Origin: Streptomyces sp. SAT1 | Lineage (GTDB): Bacteria; Actinomycetota; Actinomycetes; Streptomycetales; Streptomycetaceae | Direction: 5' to 3' | Length of the DNA: 64,000 nucleotides | Assembly (NCBI RefSeq): GCF_001654495.1 | Contig: NZ_CP015849.1 | Location: forward strand, 3,509,501-3,573,500 | Shown: in pieces, positions 1 through 8,600 of the stretch | How the letters are laid out: each line of letters begins with the position of its first letter | How positions within the stretch are numbered: position 1 is the first letter of the stretch | Position numbers and translations under genes: made by a program | The notes under the pieces: generated by a model | What the model was told of the DNA's origin: nothing | Database searches by the model: none | What the model saw: the letters and a program-made list of their open reading frames with translations, nothing else

Positions 1-165
1 GGAGTGGCATGGGTGCTGCGATGCATTATTCGCGACATCCTCGACTACAGGAGTAAGCGGGCAGACCGCGAGCTGAGGCAGCAGATGCTTCAGCGGATCC
101 CTGACGACCAGGTGGCCTCAGTATTCCGTGAGCTTGGCGCCGAACCGGGCGCTACGCAGGAATAG
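1..165 (+). CDS. C-terminal end of a hypothetical protein (cut by the window edge)
   Basis: An open frame runs from base 1 to a TAG stop and gives 54 residues. It begins with a short hydrophobic/basic patch and continues as a charged helix-like tail (RELRQQ, then MLQRIPDDQVASVF). The 5' part lies outside the window, so the family cannot be assigned. Codon bias is weaker than in core genes further right, as in the rest of the first 4 kb. Nothing in the visible tail points to a function. Confidence 0.45.
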   Translation, partial: GVAWVLRCIIRDILDYRSKRADRELRQQMLQRIPDDQVASVFRELGAEPGATQE

Positions 166-251
166 CAAACACGGCCATTTGAAACCAACGATTTCCTGGG
201 TGAGGGTGATCTAGCATAGAGTGCAGTCTTAAAACTGTGAGGGAGAGGCGT

Positions 252-569
252 GTGAACAAGCGAAGCGTGACGCTAGCCGTCCATCATGAGTCGCTGCTGG
301 AGGCCCTGATCGAAGCCGAGGAGGTCCCGGCAGGACGGCTGTTGGGCTTGCCGGAGCTGCCCGATGACGATGTTTGGGTTGATACTGCTGGAGCCGCTGC
401 ACTCGCACGGGTGAGCCCGAAAACGATCACTAGCTGGTTGGCGCGTAAGGGGCCAAAGAGACGACCGTTCCCGTCACCACACCGAATCTTGTACCGCCTG
501 TATTGGAGGCACAGCGAGATCGAGAGGTGGCTTGAAGACGAAGGCGCAAGTACTCATGTCGCGGAGTGA
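252..569 (+). CDS. Small helix-turn-helix protein, excisionase/MerR-like
   Basis: A 105-residue protein. An upstream in-frame GTG exists at 237, but GTG 252 has GGGAG six bases before it and is preferred. After an acidic N-terminal half, residues about 40-98 read as a DNA-binding-motif: VDTAGAAALARVSPKTITSW, a basic wing (GPKRRPFPSPHRILYRLYW) and SEIERWLE. This resembles the winged HTH used by phage and plasmid excisionases and AlpA-type regulators. It stands alone, next to a transposase remnant and a few kb from tRNA-Arg, so an origin in an integrated element is plausible. No integrase gene is visible in the window. The HTH assignment is fairly safe; the excisionase role is inference. Confidence 0.6.
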   Translation: MNKRSVTLAVHHESLLEALIEAEEVPAGRLLGLPELPDDDVWVDTAGAAALARVSPKTITSWLARKGPKRRPFPSPHRILYRLYWRHSEIERWLEDEGASTHVAE

Positions 570-646
570 GATAGCGAGAACTCGCCGCTCCGCCTTGCCC
601 ACCATCCACCCCAGCTCCCATCCCGTCCGCCGTCGACCCACACACC

Positions 647-1240
647 GTGGAGCGGGCGTGGCTCAGGACCGTGCGGTCGCACCTGTCGGTGGCGGATCTG
701 GGACGGCTGGCGGCCCGGGGCGGACGTGGGGCCGGACCGGTCCCGCTGCCGGCCGGTGACGGGACGGCGTTCGAGGTGGACCGGGTCGTGAACAACAGCG
801 GCCTGGTCGGCCTGGGCGGACACCAGGTGCTGGCCGTGGAGATCCTCGGCGGCCGCCAGGTGGGCATCCGCATCGACGGCGAGACCCTGTCGTTCTTCGA
901 TCCGTCCTCACGGGAACTGCTGCGAGTGCGGCCCAACCCGCTGACCGGCGAGGAAGTCCGCAGGCTGCGGGGCCTGCGTCCGGCCGGACCGCCACCGCGT
1001 CCGGGCATCGAGCCCGTGCAGGTGCAGCGGCGGGTCAGCGCGGTGGGCACCGTCATGGTCTGCCGCCAGACCGTCTCCCTCGGCCGCCCCTACGCAGGGC
1101 AGACCGTGACCGTGCACGTGTCGGACACGACGATCAGCGTCGAGCTGGACGGCCAGATCCGCGTCATCCGGCGCACGACCGACGCCCCGGTCCGTAACGT
1201 GAAAGCGAACAAGCCCCACGGGGCTCCCTACGTTGTCTAG
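647..1240 (+). pseudogene. Transposase C-terminal remnant
   Basis: About 197 residues are open, but the recognisable part begins near VVNNSGLVGLGGHQV (about residue 47). It consists of two beta-rich modules, one ending at the PNPLTGEE stretch and the other running from the VSAVGTVMV stretch to RRTTDAPVRNVKANKP. This arrangement matches, from memory, the C-terminal beta-barrel tail of actinobacterial DDE (integrase-core) transposases. The catalytic DDE core and N-terminal HTH are absent upstream, where the sequence is a different small gene. There is no convincing ribosome site. I read it as the surviving 3' end of an insertion element. A small stand-alone protein cannot be excluded. Confidence 0.55.
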
Positions 1241-1299
1241 GCCCACCGTCAAGCATCACCCGGGACAGAAACGTCAGGCATCAACTGGGATCCGGCACC

Positions 1300-1479
1300 T
1301 CAGGTCTGCTCGTCGTCCTCCGGCTCATCACCGTCAGGGGCGGCAGCGGGGGCTGAGCTGGCTGGGGCGGGAGCAGGAGTTGTGCTGATCCGCAGACGCC
1401 CGTCCGTGCCGAACATGGCGATCAGTTGGGACAGGTGGGCTCGGGCCAGGCTACGCGTGGGGCTTGGTCCGTCGGTCAC
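1300..1479 (-). CDS. Small acidic-tailed protein coupled to the ATPase gene
   Basis: GTG at 1479 overlaps the TGA of the upstream ATPase gene as GTGA, the classical translational-coupling arrangement, so this start is preferred over the longer frame. The 59-residue product has a short helical segment (SLARAHLSQLIAMFGTDG), then an Ala/Pro linker and a very acidic end (GDEPEDDEQT). I do not recognise a named family. The coupling suggests a partner of the anti-sigma-type ATPase. Small proteins next to such ATPases and XRE regulators are common in Streptomyces. Confidence 0.5.
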   Translation of the reverse strand: MTDGPSPTRSLARAHLSQLIAMFGTDGRLRISTTPAPAPASSAPAAAPDGDEPEDDEQT

Positions 1480-1892
1480 CTGCGCGCCTCCAGATCTGCC
1501 CACACGACCTTCCCCCAGTGCCGCTCATCCGCGCCCCAGTTCGCCGCCAGCGCCACGACGAGAGCCAGGCCGCGTCCGCCCTCCTCGTCATTCTTCGGCG
1601 CACAGAGTTCAGGCAGGGCATGGGAGAAGTCCGCGACGGCCACCCGTACCGTGCGCGGCGCGATGCGTTCCACCATCACGCGGATGGACCGCCGCCTGGC
1701 GTGCCGAACGGCGTTGGCCACCAGCTCGGAGACGATCAGGACAGCGTCGTCGGTCAGGTCGTCGAGCCCCCAGGCGGCAAGGGCGGTGCGTACGAGGCCA
1801 CGCGCGGTCACGGCGCTTTCGGGATCACGCGACAGCGTCTCGCTGTAGTCGGGGTGCCCGGTCGGACGGACCCGCGTTGTAGGTTGCGGCAT
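1476..1892 (-). CDS. Anti-sigma-type ATP-binding protein (HATPase_c_2, RsbW-like)
   Basis: 138 residues forming a single GHKL ATPase fold. The N-box is VLIVSELVANAVRHA (about residues 51-65), and the G2-like lid is EEGGRGLALVVAL (about 104-116). The G1 box is degenerate, with VADFSHALPE in place of DxGxG. The family includes RsbW/SpoIIAB-type anti-sigma kinases, and Streptomyces carries dozens of orphan members. It is transcribed divergently from the XRE-TPR regulator gene, with a 4-base GTGA overlap to the small downstream gene. That layout suggests a small regulatory locus. Targets cannot be read from sequence. Confidence 0.8.
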   Translation of the reverse strand: MPQPTTRVRPTGHPDYSETLSRDPESAVTARGLVRTALAAWGLDDLTDDAVLIVSELVANAVRHARRRSIRVMVERIAPRTVRVAVADFSHALPELCAPKNDEEGGRGLALVVALAANWGADERHWGKVVWADLEARR

Positions 1893-2160
1893 GTCGGTCT
1901 GCTCTCTCAGATCGGCCGGGCCCTGGGGCCGTTCCCGCGGTCGTCAGGGCTTTGTGCGTTCCGGAAGCCGGCGCCCTCTACCGAGGACCCAGCTCCTCCT
2001 GCCGGGCTTCGGAGACCCGTGTCACCGCAGCAGACCGTTGATCACCGGTCTGCTGACCAGGCGGCGTTCAGTGAGAGGGCCGTCCGGGGCCCTCCAATGG
2101 GTCGCCACGTGGTGACGGAAACGAGCATGAACGTCAGCGAACTTCCGGCCAATCACCCAT

Positions 2161-2188
2161 CGTTCTACTTTCGTTCCACTTTCGTCCC
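2161..2188. promoter_or_regulatory. 11-bp tandem repeat upstream of the XRE regulator
   Basis: CGTTCTACTTT is followed directly by CGTTCCACTTT and then CGTCCC, giving two and a half copies with an 11-base period, one helical turn. It lies 47-74 bases before the GTG of the XRE-TPR gene, between the two divergent genes. Spacing and position suggest an operator or activator site. Which protein binds is inference. Confidence 0.4.
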
Positions 2189-2234
2189 GCGGCCTACTCG
2201 CGTCTGCTTCGATGACGGTGGAAGGGAGTGACGC

Positions 2235-3335
2235 GTGGCCACCGTGCACCAGTGGACCGGCTTAGAGACCAGGGCCCTGCGTCTCGCCTTGCGGTTGAGC
2301 GTGCGCGCCTTCGCCGAGCACCTCGGAGTTGCCGTCGCCACGGTCTCGAAGTGGGAGAGCAAGCGCGCGGCAACCGAGCCACGGCCCGACACTCAGGCCA
2401 TCCTCGACACCGCCCTCGCCCGCGCGGATGCCTCCGCCCATCTGCGCTTCGAGACGATCTTGTCCGGGATGGCCAGCACCGTACAGAATGCTGCCCGCCG
2501 CGTCATCGGCACCGGCCCTCGCGCTTGGGAGTACGAATCGTGGGCCGAGGACCTGGACCGCGTGGTGATCGCGCTCTCCCAGCAGAACTTCGCCTTCGCC
2601 GACAGCCTCCTCAGCCGCTGGTTGGCCCGGTACGACGCCCGGGAACTGGACGAGAAGGGCCTGTATCTTTTCGCCCGCTCGACCGCGCTGCTCGGTGATC
2701 TCAAACGCGATCAAGGCTGCGTACTCGGTCCCCTTTCCGCCCAGCACTCGTATGCGGCGGCACGCGCGGTCTTCACTCAGCTCGGCATCCCGCGTCGGGT
2801 TGCCCAGCTCGACCTCTCCCTCGCGGTGGTCGCGGAAATGTCCGGCAAGTTGGAGATCGCGGCCCGCCAATACGAAACCCTTGCCGCCGACGACCGGCTC
2901 TCCCTCCGGGACCGTGCCAGGGCCCGCCTGTGGGTCGGTACCGCGCTGAGCAAGAACGGCCGGCATGGCTACGCGACCCGCGTCATGCAGGCCGCGACCC
3001 GCGACTTCGAGGACCTGACCGAACCCGATGACTGGTCGGTGGCCCACCAGAAACTCGCCCTTGCCCGTCGTGGTGCCGGCGACCTCACCCAAGCCCTGCA
3101 CTTCATCGGCATCGCCCGCAGCAGTGGGACCACCGACTCACCGATGCAACGCGTACGGCTGGACACCGCCTACGGCCACATCCTGCTCTCCGACCCGGCG
3201 ACCCGGGATGATGGGCTCCTCGTCCTCGATCAAGCCATTCGCACGGCCGCCCAGTACAGACTCGTGCACCAACTGCGCAGCATCGAGGGCATCAAGGCTA
3301 CGAGAGAGAGCCGGATTGGCCCCCGGCGACGGTGA
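2235..3335 (+). CDS. XRE-family regulator with TPR-like sensor domain
   Basis: 366 residues. The N-terminal Cro/CI-type HTH is at about residues 10-60 (FAEHLGVAVATVSKWESK). A long alpha-helical region follows, with repeated Ala/Leu/Arg helices resembling TPR units (for example RVAQLDLSLAVVAEMSGKLE and ALHFIGIARSSG). Streptomyces encodes many such regulators, a class in which the TPR part is thought to sense a ligand or partner. The GTG start has GAAGGGAG just upstream. The YdcF gene begins 13 bases after its stop, so the two are probably co-transcribed. The ATPase gene pair points the other way. The ligand and the genes it controls are unknown. Confidence 0.8.
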   Translation: MATVHQWTGLETRALRLALRLSVRAFAEHLGVAVATVSKWESKRAATEPRPDTQAILDTALARADASAHLRFETILSGMASTVQNAARRVIGTGPRAWEYESWAEDLDRVVIALSQQNFAFADSLLSRWLARYDARELDEKGLYLFARSTALLGDLKRDQGCVLGPLSAQHSYAAARAVFTQLGIPRRVAQLDLSLAVVAEMSGKLEIAARQYETLAADDRLSLRDRARARLWVGTALSKNGRHGYATRVMQAATRDFEDLTEPDDWSVAHQKLALARRGAGDLTQALHFIGIARSSGTTDSPMQRVRLDTAYGHILLSDPATRDDGLLVLDQAIRTAAQYRLVHQLRSIEGIKATRESRIGPRRR

Positions 3336-3348
3336 CAGGGAGAGACGC

Positions 3349-4017
3349 GTGGGCGACAACCAGCAGGCCATCACTGAAAACCAGTGGAAGCGGGCCGCGC
3401 TGATCTGGGAGTACCACCAGATGCACCACGCGCTGCGGCCGGTCGACGTGGCGATCGGCCTGGGCAGTCACGACCTCGGCGTCGCCACCCGCTCCGCCGA
3501 GTTGTACCGCGCCGGGCTGTTCCCGACCCTGGTCTTCACCGGCGGCAACAGCCCCACCACCGCCAAGGTCTTCCCACGCGGCGAAGCCGTCCACTTCCGC
3601 GAGCACGCCATCGGCCTCGGCGTCCCCTCCGAGGCGATCCTGCTCGAACCGTCCGCCGGCAACACCGGGCAGAACATCACCCTCTCCCGTGCGGTCCTCG
3701 CCGCCGTCGGCATCGTCCCGGCCACCGTGCTCCTGGTCTCCAAGCCGTACATGGAACGGCGCTCGTACGCGACCGCCCGCAAGCTGTGGCCCGATGTCGA
3801 GATCCTCTGCGCGTCGGAGCCGTTGGAACTCGACGACTACGTGAAGTCCATCGGTGACGAGAAGCTCGTCCTGGACATGCTCGTCGGTGATCTCCAGCGG
3901 GTGATCGAGTACCCGAGGCGCGGATTCGCCGTCGAACAGGATGTCCCGGCCGACGTGTGTGGAGCGTACGAATCCCTCATCCACGACGGCTTCACCAGCC
4001 GCCTCATCGCTTCCTGA
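3349..4017 (+). CDS. YdcF/SanA-family DUF218 protein
   Basis: 222 residues, starting at GTG 3349 after ACAGGGAGAG. The much longer open frame upstream is only overlap with the XRE gene. The DUF218 pattern is visible: an N-terminal VAIGLGSHDLGVATRSAELY, then LVFTGGNS, then EAILLEPSAGNTGQNI with the conserved E-x4-T/N-x2-N region, and VLLVSKPYMERRSYATARKLWP. This is a cytosolic version, with no signal peptide or membrane segment. E. coli YdcF binds S-adenosylmethionine, but the family's reaction is largely undefined. The tight link to the XRE-TPR regulator suggests shared control. Confidence 0.8.
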   Translation: MGDNQQAITENQWKRAALIWEYHQMHHALRPVDVAIGLGSHDLGVATRSAELYRAGLFPTLVFTGGNSPTTAKVFPRGEAVHFREHAIGLGVPSEAILLEPSAGNTGQNITLSRAVLAAVGIVPATVLLVSKPYMERRSYATARKLWPDVEILCASEPLELDDYVKSIGDEKLVLDMLVGDLQRVIEYPRRGFAVEQDVPADVCGAYESLIHDGFTSRLIAS

Positions 4018-4224
4018 CCTGCCGGAAGCCGGACGCGCTCTTCGCACCAGCCCGATCTCTGTTCCGGGACGCGCGGGAGCGCGGCGCCCGCGTCCCGGGC
4101 TCTTGGCTGCCGTTCCCGACTGCCGTCTCCGGGGGTACCGCCGCACGAACGCGAGCTGACTGCCTCGAAGGCCCGGCGCGGAACGCAAGGTGCTGCCCGA
4201 CTACAGGCATCCACCACCAACGCC

Positions 4225-4252
4225 AGAAGCCCCGGATCTCTCCGGGGCTTCT
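4225..4252 (-). terminator. Terminator of tRNA-Arg
   Basis: A perfect 11-bp stem (AGAAGCCCCGG / CCGGGGCTTCT) with a 6-base loop lies 9 bases beyond the 3' end of the tRNA on the minus strand. Its placement just downstream of a tRNA is typical. Confidence 0.7.
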
Positions 4253-4261
4253 GGTCTGCTG

Positions 4262-4334
4262 TGCACTCGGCAGGATTCGAACCTGCAACCTTCTGATCCG
4301 TAGTCAGATGCTCTATCCGTTAAGCTACGAGTGC
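4262..4334 (-). tRNA. tRNA-Arg (anticodon ACG)
   Basis: 73 bases on the minus strand. The acceptor stem GCACTCG/CGAGTGC is perfect, the anticodon loop CTACGGA gives ACG, and the T-arm carries GGTTCGAATCC. The terminal CCA is not encoded. The 3' end faces the accessory-looking 1-4.2 kb segment. tRNA 3' ends are frequent attachment sites, but no second copy of this tRNA end is visible in the window. Confidence 0.95.
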
Positions 4335-4493
4335 TTGTTCTGTTTTGTGTCTTGGCTTCCGGTCCTTGCGGCCCGTTCGCGGCGACAGGAAGAACATTAC
4401 ATGACTGCCGCCGCCATGTGAAATCCATTCCCCCCACCCCTTGTGACCTGCGGAAACGTGGTGCGGCGGGGGAGGGCGAGGGGGCGGGAACGA

Positions 4494-4524
4494 CGAAGCC
4501 CCGGTCCGATGGACCGGGGCTTCG
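4494..4524 (-). terminator. Terminator of tRNA-Ser(GCT)
   Basis: A perfect 14-bp stem (CGAAGCCCCGGTCC / GGACCGGGGCTTCG) with a GAT loop sits ten bases beyond the 3' end of the tRNA-Ser gene on the minus strand. Its core resembles the tRNA-Arg terminator stem, which carries GAAGCCCCGG as well. Confidence 0.7.
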
Positions 4525-4534
4525 TGATCTTGCG

Positions 4535-4625
4535 CGGAGGCGGAGGGATTTGAACCCTCGATGGGCTTTAAGGCCCAAACCGCATTAGCAGTGCGGCGCC
4601 ATAGACCGGACTAGGCGACGCCTCC
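4535..4625 (-). tRNA. tRNA-Ser (anticodon GCT)
   Basis: 91 bases on the minus strand. The acceptor stem is GGAGGCG/CGCCTCC, the anticodon arm is CCGCA-CTGCTAA-TGCGG giving GCT, and there is a long class II variable arm, as expected for serine tRNA. The T-loop is TTCAAAT. A second, clearly different tRNA-Ser with the same anticodon lies at 43345-43429. Confidence 0.93.
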
Positions 4626-4804
4626 AGCACAACCGCCCACGCGAGCGCGTGATCGGTGCGTGCAGATGATGACACAGACGAGCGGGGTGTCACCAATCGC
4701 CTCCCACGGTACTAGGCAGGCGGGCCCCAGGGCAAAGCCCTTCCGGTGGGGTAGGTCGAGCGGGTCGGGCGCAACGTCTCGGGGCGCGGCGCGTTAGTCC
4801 GGGC

Positions 4805-5389
4805 ATGGTCCAGGTCGGTTCTTCCTCAGCGTCGTCGTCCGTCTCCCGCACGGCTCCGGCTCCCGCCGCTTCCGCGCGCCGGTTCCTCCTCGGGGCAGCC
4901 GCGTCCGTGGCGGTGCTGTCCGCCGTGTCCACCATGTCCGCCGGGCCCGCCTCGGCGGCCCCCGGTGTCCCGGATGCCCCCGGTGTCTCCTCCGTCTCCC
5001 CCGGCTCGGTCGGCCCCGGCTCGGTCGGCGCGCCTCCGCCGGTCCGGCCCGAGGACCGGGGCGGCGACCACCTCACCGTGACGGTGCGGCACGCCGGTGC
5101 GGGCAAGGACGGGACGTACGAGCTGTACTGCCATCCGGGCGGCGGCAGCCACCCGGACGTGCGGCGCGCCTGCCGGGTGCTGGACGGGCGGACGCGCTGG
5201 GGCCGGGACACCTTCGCGCCGGTCCAGGAGGGCAGCGTCTGCACGCTCCAGTACGGCGGTCCGGCCACCGCGCACATCACGGGGACCTGGGCGGGACGCC
5301 CGGTGGACGCGCGCTACGACCGCCGCGACGGGTGCGCGATCAGCCGCTGGGACGGGCTCGTGCCGGTGCTGCCCGGCCTCGGGAGGTAG
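4805..5389 (+). CDS. Secreted subtilisin-inhibitor-like (SSI family) protein
   Basis: 194 residues. A signal peptide with ARR, a hydrophobic core (FLLGAAASVAVLSAV) and a probable cut near ASAA (about 50) is followed by a Gly/Ser/Pro linker. The SSI fold runs from LTVTVRHAGAG (about 90). All four disulfide cysteines are present (ELYC, RRAC, SVCTLQY, DGCAIS). Aligned by eye to classical SSI, where the reactive bond follows Cys-Pro-Met, the site here is Cys-Thr-Leu/Gln, so the predicted P1 residue is Leu. Family members inhibit secreted subtilisin- or trypsin-like proteases. No good ribosome site precedes the ATG, so the start is not certain. Confidence 0.85.
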   Translation: MVQVGSSSASSSVSRTAPAPAASARRFLLGAAASVAVLSAVSTMSAGPASAAPGVPDAPGVSSVSPGSVGPGSVGAPPPVRPEDRGGDHLTVTVRHAGAGKDGTYELYCHPGGGSHPDVRRACRVLDGRTRWGRDTFAPVQEGSVCTLQYGGPATAHITGTWAGRPVDARYDRRDGCAISRWDGLVPVLPGLGR

Positions 5390-5624
5390 GGCGCGGAAGA
5401 CCGGGGCGGGCGGGCGGAGTACGGCGCGCGGCGGAACCCCGCGGTGACCGGTTCACGGAACCGTACGGTCACAGGTTCGACGTCACTTCCCCGTGCGACC
5501 TCCCTCTCATCCGGCGTCGCGCGCGCAACCTCAGCGCTTAGACTCGCTCGCGTGACACTCCGCGGGCCGGTTGGCAAGATGGCCCCCGCGGTGGGCAAGG
5601 AGCGGTGACAGGGAGGAAGCGTTC

Positions 5625-8600
5625 GTGAGCAGCAGGCCATCCCGAGGCGCTGCTCGCCTCGCTGCCATACTCGACGCGCTGCCCGACGCGCTGTTGCTGG
5701 TCAACGCCAACGGCACCGTCGTCAACGCCAACACCATCGCCCTGGAGACCTTCGAGACGCCGGGCACCGCCCTGGTGGGGCGCGGGCTGCTCGATCTGCT
5801 GCCGCAGTTCGACTCCAAGCTCATCCCCGGCTCGATGCGCCGCCCCGACCACATCGACCCGCGCGCGCGGACCAAGCCGACCCGGATGACCGCGCGGCGC
5901 ACCGACGGGACCGAGTTCCCGGTCGAGGTCACGAGCGCGAATCTGCCGAACGGCCAGCACGCCTACGACGGCTCCGGCTACACCGGCGACGAACTGCTGA
6001 TGCTGGTCGTCCGCGACCTGGCCGGCACCGTCGACACCGAGGCCGAACTGGCCCGTTCGCAGCGGCAGACCGAGATGATCCTGCGGGCCGCTGCCGAGGG
6101 CGTCGTCGGCACCGACACCGACGGGCGCATCGTGCTCGTCAACCCGGCCGCCGCCCAGATCCTCGGCTACCGCGCCGGTGAACTCGGCGGCCGCGAACTG
6201 CACACCCTCGTCCTGCACTCCCGCGCCGACGGCTCGCCGTTCCCGTACGAGGAGTCCCCGCTCGCCGACACCCTGCGCTCCGGGCGCAAGCACCGGGTAC
6301 GCGGCCAGGTGCTGTGGTCCAAGGCGGGCGACAAGGTGCCCGTCGATCTGACCACTTCGCCCGTGCGCGACGGCGACCAGCTCGTCGGCGCCGTGATGAC
6401 GTTCACCGACCGGCGCCCCTACGACGCTCTCGTCGAGGCGCAGGCCGCCGCCGAGGAGCGGTACGCGCAGGAGCGGGAGCAGCTCGCCGAGGAGCACGCC
6501 GCCGCACTGGACGCGCTGCGCCGCCGCCATGCCGCCGAGATCGAGGAGCTGATCGAGCGGCAGGCGGAGGAACTGGCCGCGGGCGAGGACCGGTACGCCG
6601 CCCTGGGCGAGCGCGAGAAGGACCGCTACGAGGCACTCGCCGCCCGCCACGAGCAGTTGCTGACCCTGCTGGGCGACTCCCTGCGCGGCCCCCTGGACGA
6701 GCTGCGCCGCGAACTGGCGGCCCTCGCCGCCGACGACGCCGGCCAGCTGTGGCCCGAGGCCAACCAGGTCCTGCACCACCTCTCCGCCGGCTACTCGCGG
6801 ATCACCACCCTCATCGACAACGTCCTCGGCTACCAGCGCCTCGACATCGGCAGCGAGGAGATCACCCGCACCAAGGTGATGCTCGACGCCGTCGTCGCGG
6901 CGGGAGTCGACGGGGCCGTGGAACTCGTCGGGCCCGGCCGGGTGCAGTTCGCCGTGCACGCGCCGCCCATCGAGGCCGAGGTCGACCCGGGCCGCCTGGC
7001 CACCGCCCTCGCGCACCTCGTCGCGGACGTCGCGGGCGTGGACGCGACCGGCAACGCGCCCGTGTCGGCGGCCGGTTACATGGACAACACCGTGGTGGTC
7101 GCGGCGGCGCAGCGCGGCTCGGTGGTGCGCATCGAGGTGCGCGGGCCGTACGCCGGCGGCGACCCGGTGCACGAGCCGATCGTGCGCGGGATCGTCCGGG
7201 CGCACGGCGGTGTGCTCCAGACCCACCAGGTGCCGGGGATGAGCGGCAGCGCGTACGTCCTCGAAGTGCCCATCGGCGGCGGGGCGGGTGCCGTCGCGGC
7301 GGGTCTGCCCGGTGCCCTCGGCCCGGCGGCTCCGCACACGGCCGCCCTGGGCCCGGCCGCACCCGGACCGGACCAACCGGCCGTGGACGCAGACGCGGGC
7401 GCGGGCGCGGGCGCGGAGGCGGTTCCGGGGGGCGCGGCGGGTACCGCCGTGGTCGCCCTGCCCGCGCAGGCTTCGGGCTCCGCCACGGCGCCCGGCGGCG
7501 GACGGCGCCGGGCCCGGCGGTCCTCGACGGACGCGTTCCTGGACGGTGACGGCGAGCCGGACGGCAGCCCGGCGCCCGGCGACGTACCCGGTGCCGCGTC
7601 GGTTCCGACCGGGCGGCGCAGGCGGCGTGCGGCCGAGGTGCCCGCCCCCGCCCCCATCCCCGCCCCCGCAGCATCCGCATCCGCTCCGGACGCCTCCTCC
7701 GGCTTTTCCGGCCCGGCCGGGCCGTCCGGCACGGACGGTTCCGGCGGCACGGGGCGGCGGCGCGGCCGGCCCGCCGAGGACCCCGATGTGAGCGAGGGCG
7801 CCGTGCTGACGGCGGCCGAGCACGCCGCGGGTACGGCGGCGACGGGCACCGGCCTCGGCGGTACGGTGCCGCCGCGGGGCGTGCCCGCACCCGCCCCCGC
7901 CGGGCCCGCCGGACGCCGGGCCCGGCCCCGGACCGGCGAACAGCACGCGCTTCCCCCGGCCCTGCCCGCCGCCCCGGACGGCACCGCCGACGAGGCGCCC
8001 GGCGCGGCGGCTGACGCGGGCGCCGTCCCCGCTGCCCTCCAGCCCGGTGCCGGTGACCCCGCCGCGCAGCCGACCGGGCGCCGTCGGCGTGCCCTGGCGG
8101 CGGCGAACGAGCGTGCCGCCGCGCAGGAATCGGCTCCCCGTACGGTCTTCGCGCTGCCGCCCGCCGACGCGGACCGGCCCGCCGACGAGGACGAGGCCGG
8201 GGCCGAGGGCGAGGGCGAGAACGGCGTCCGTATCGGAGCTCCCGGAATGCCCGGTGCCGAGGCCGGTGGTCCGCCGGTTCCGCCACCGCCGTCGCACCGG
8301 CCCGCCGTGCCGCAGCAGGCCCAGGTACAAGCCCAGCAGCCCTCCGCAGTGCGGGGCACGGCGGCGGCTTCCGGCGCCGACGAGGGCCGGCACGACGCCG
8401 TGGGCCACGACCAGGCCGAAGATCACACCCCGCCGCAGCCCCATCCCACGAGCGCGCCCACCGGTCGCCGTCGGCGGGCGATGGCCCAGCCCTCCGAGGG
8501 CACGATCCCACCTGCCACGCCTGCCACCCCTGCCCCACCCGCGTCCGCTCCCGCGCCGGGCGCGCCGGTGCAGGCCGGTCCGGTGCCCCCGGCGGTGCCC

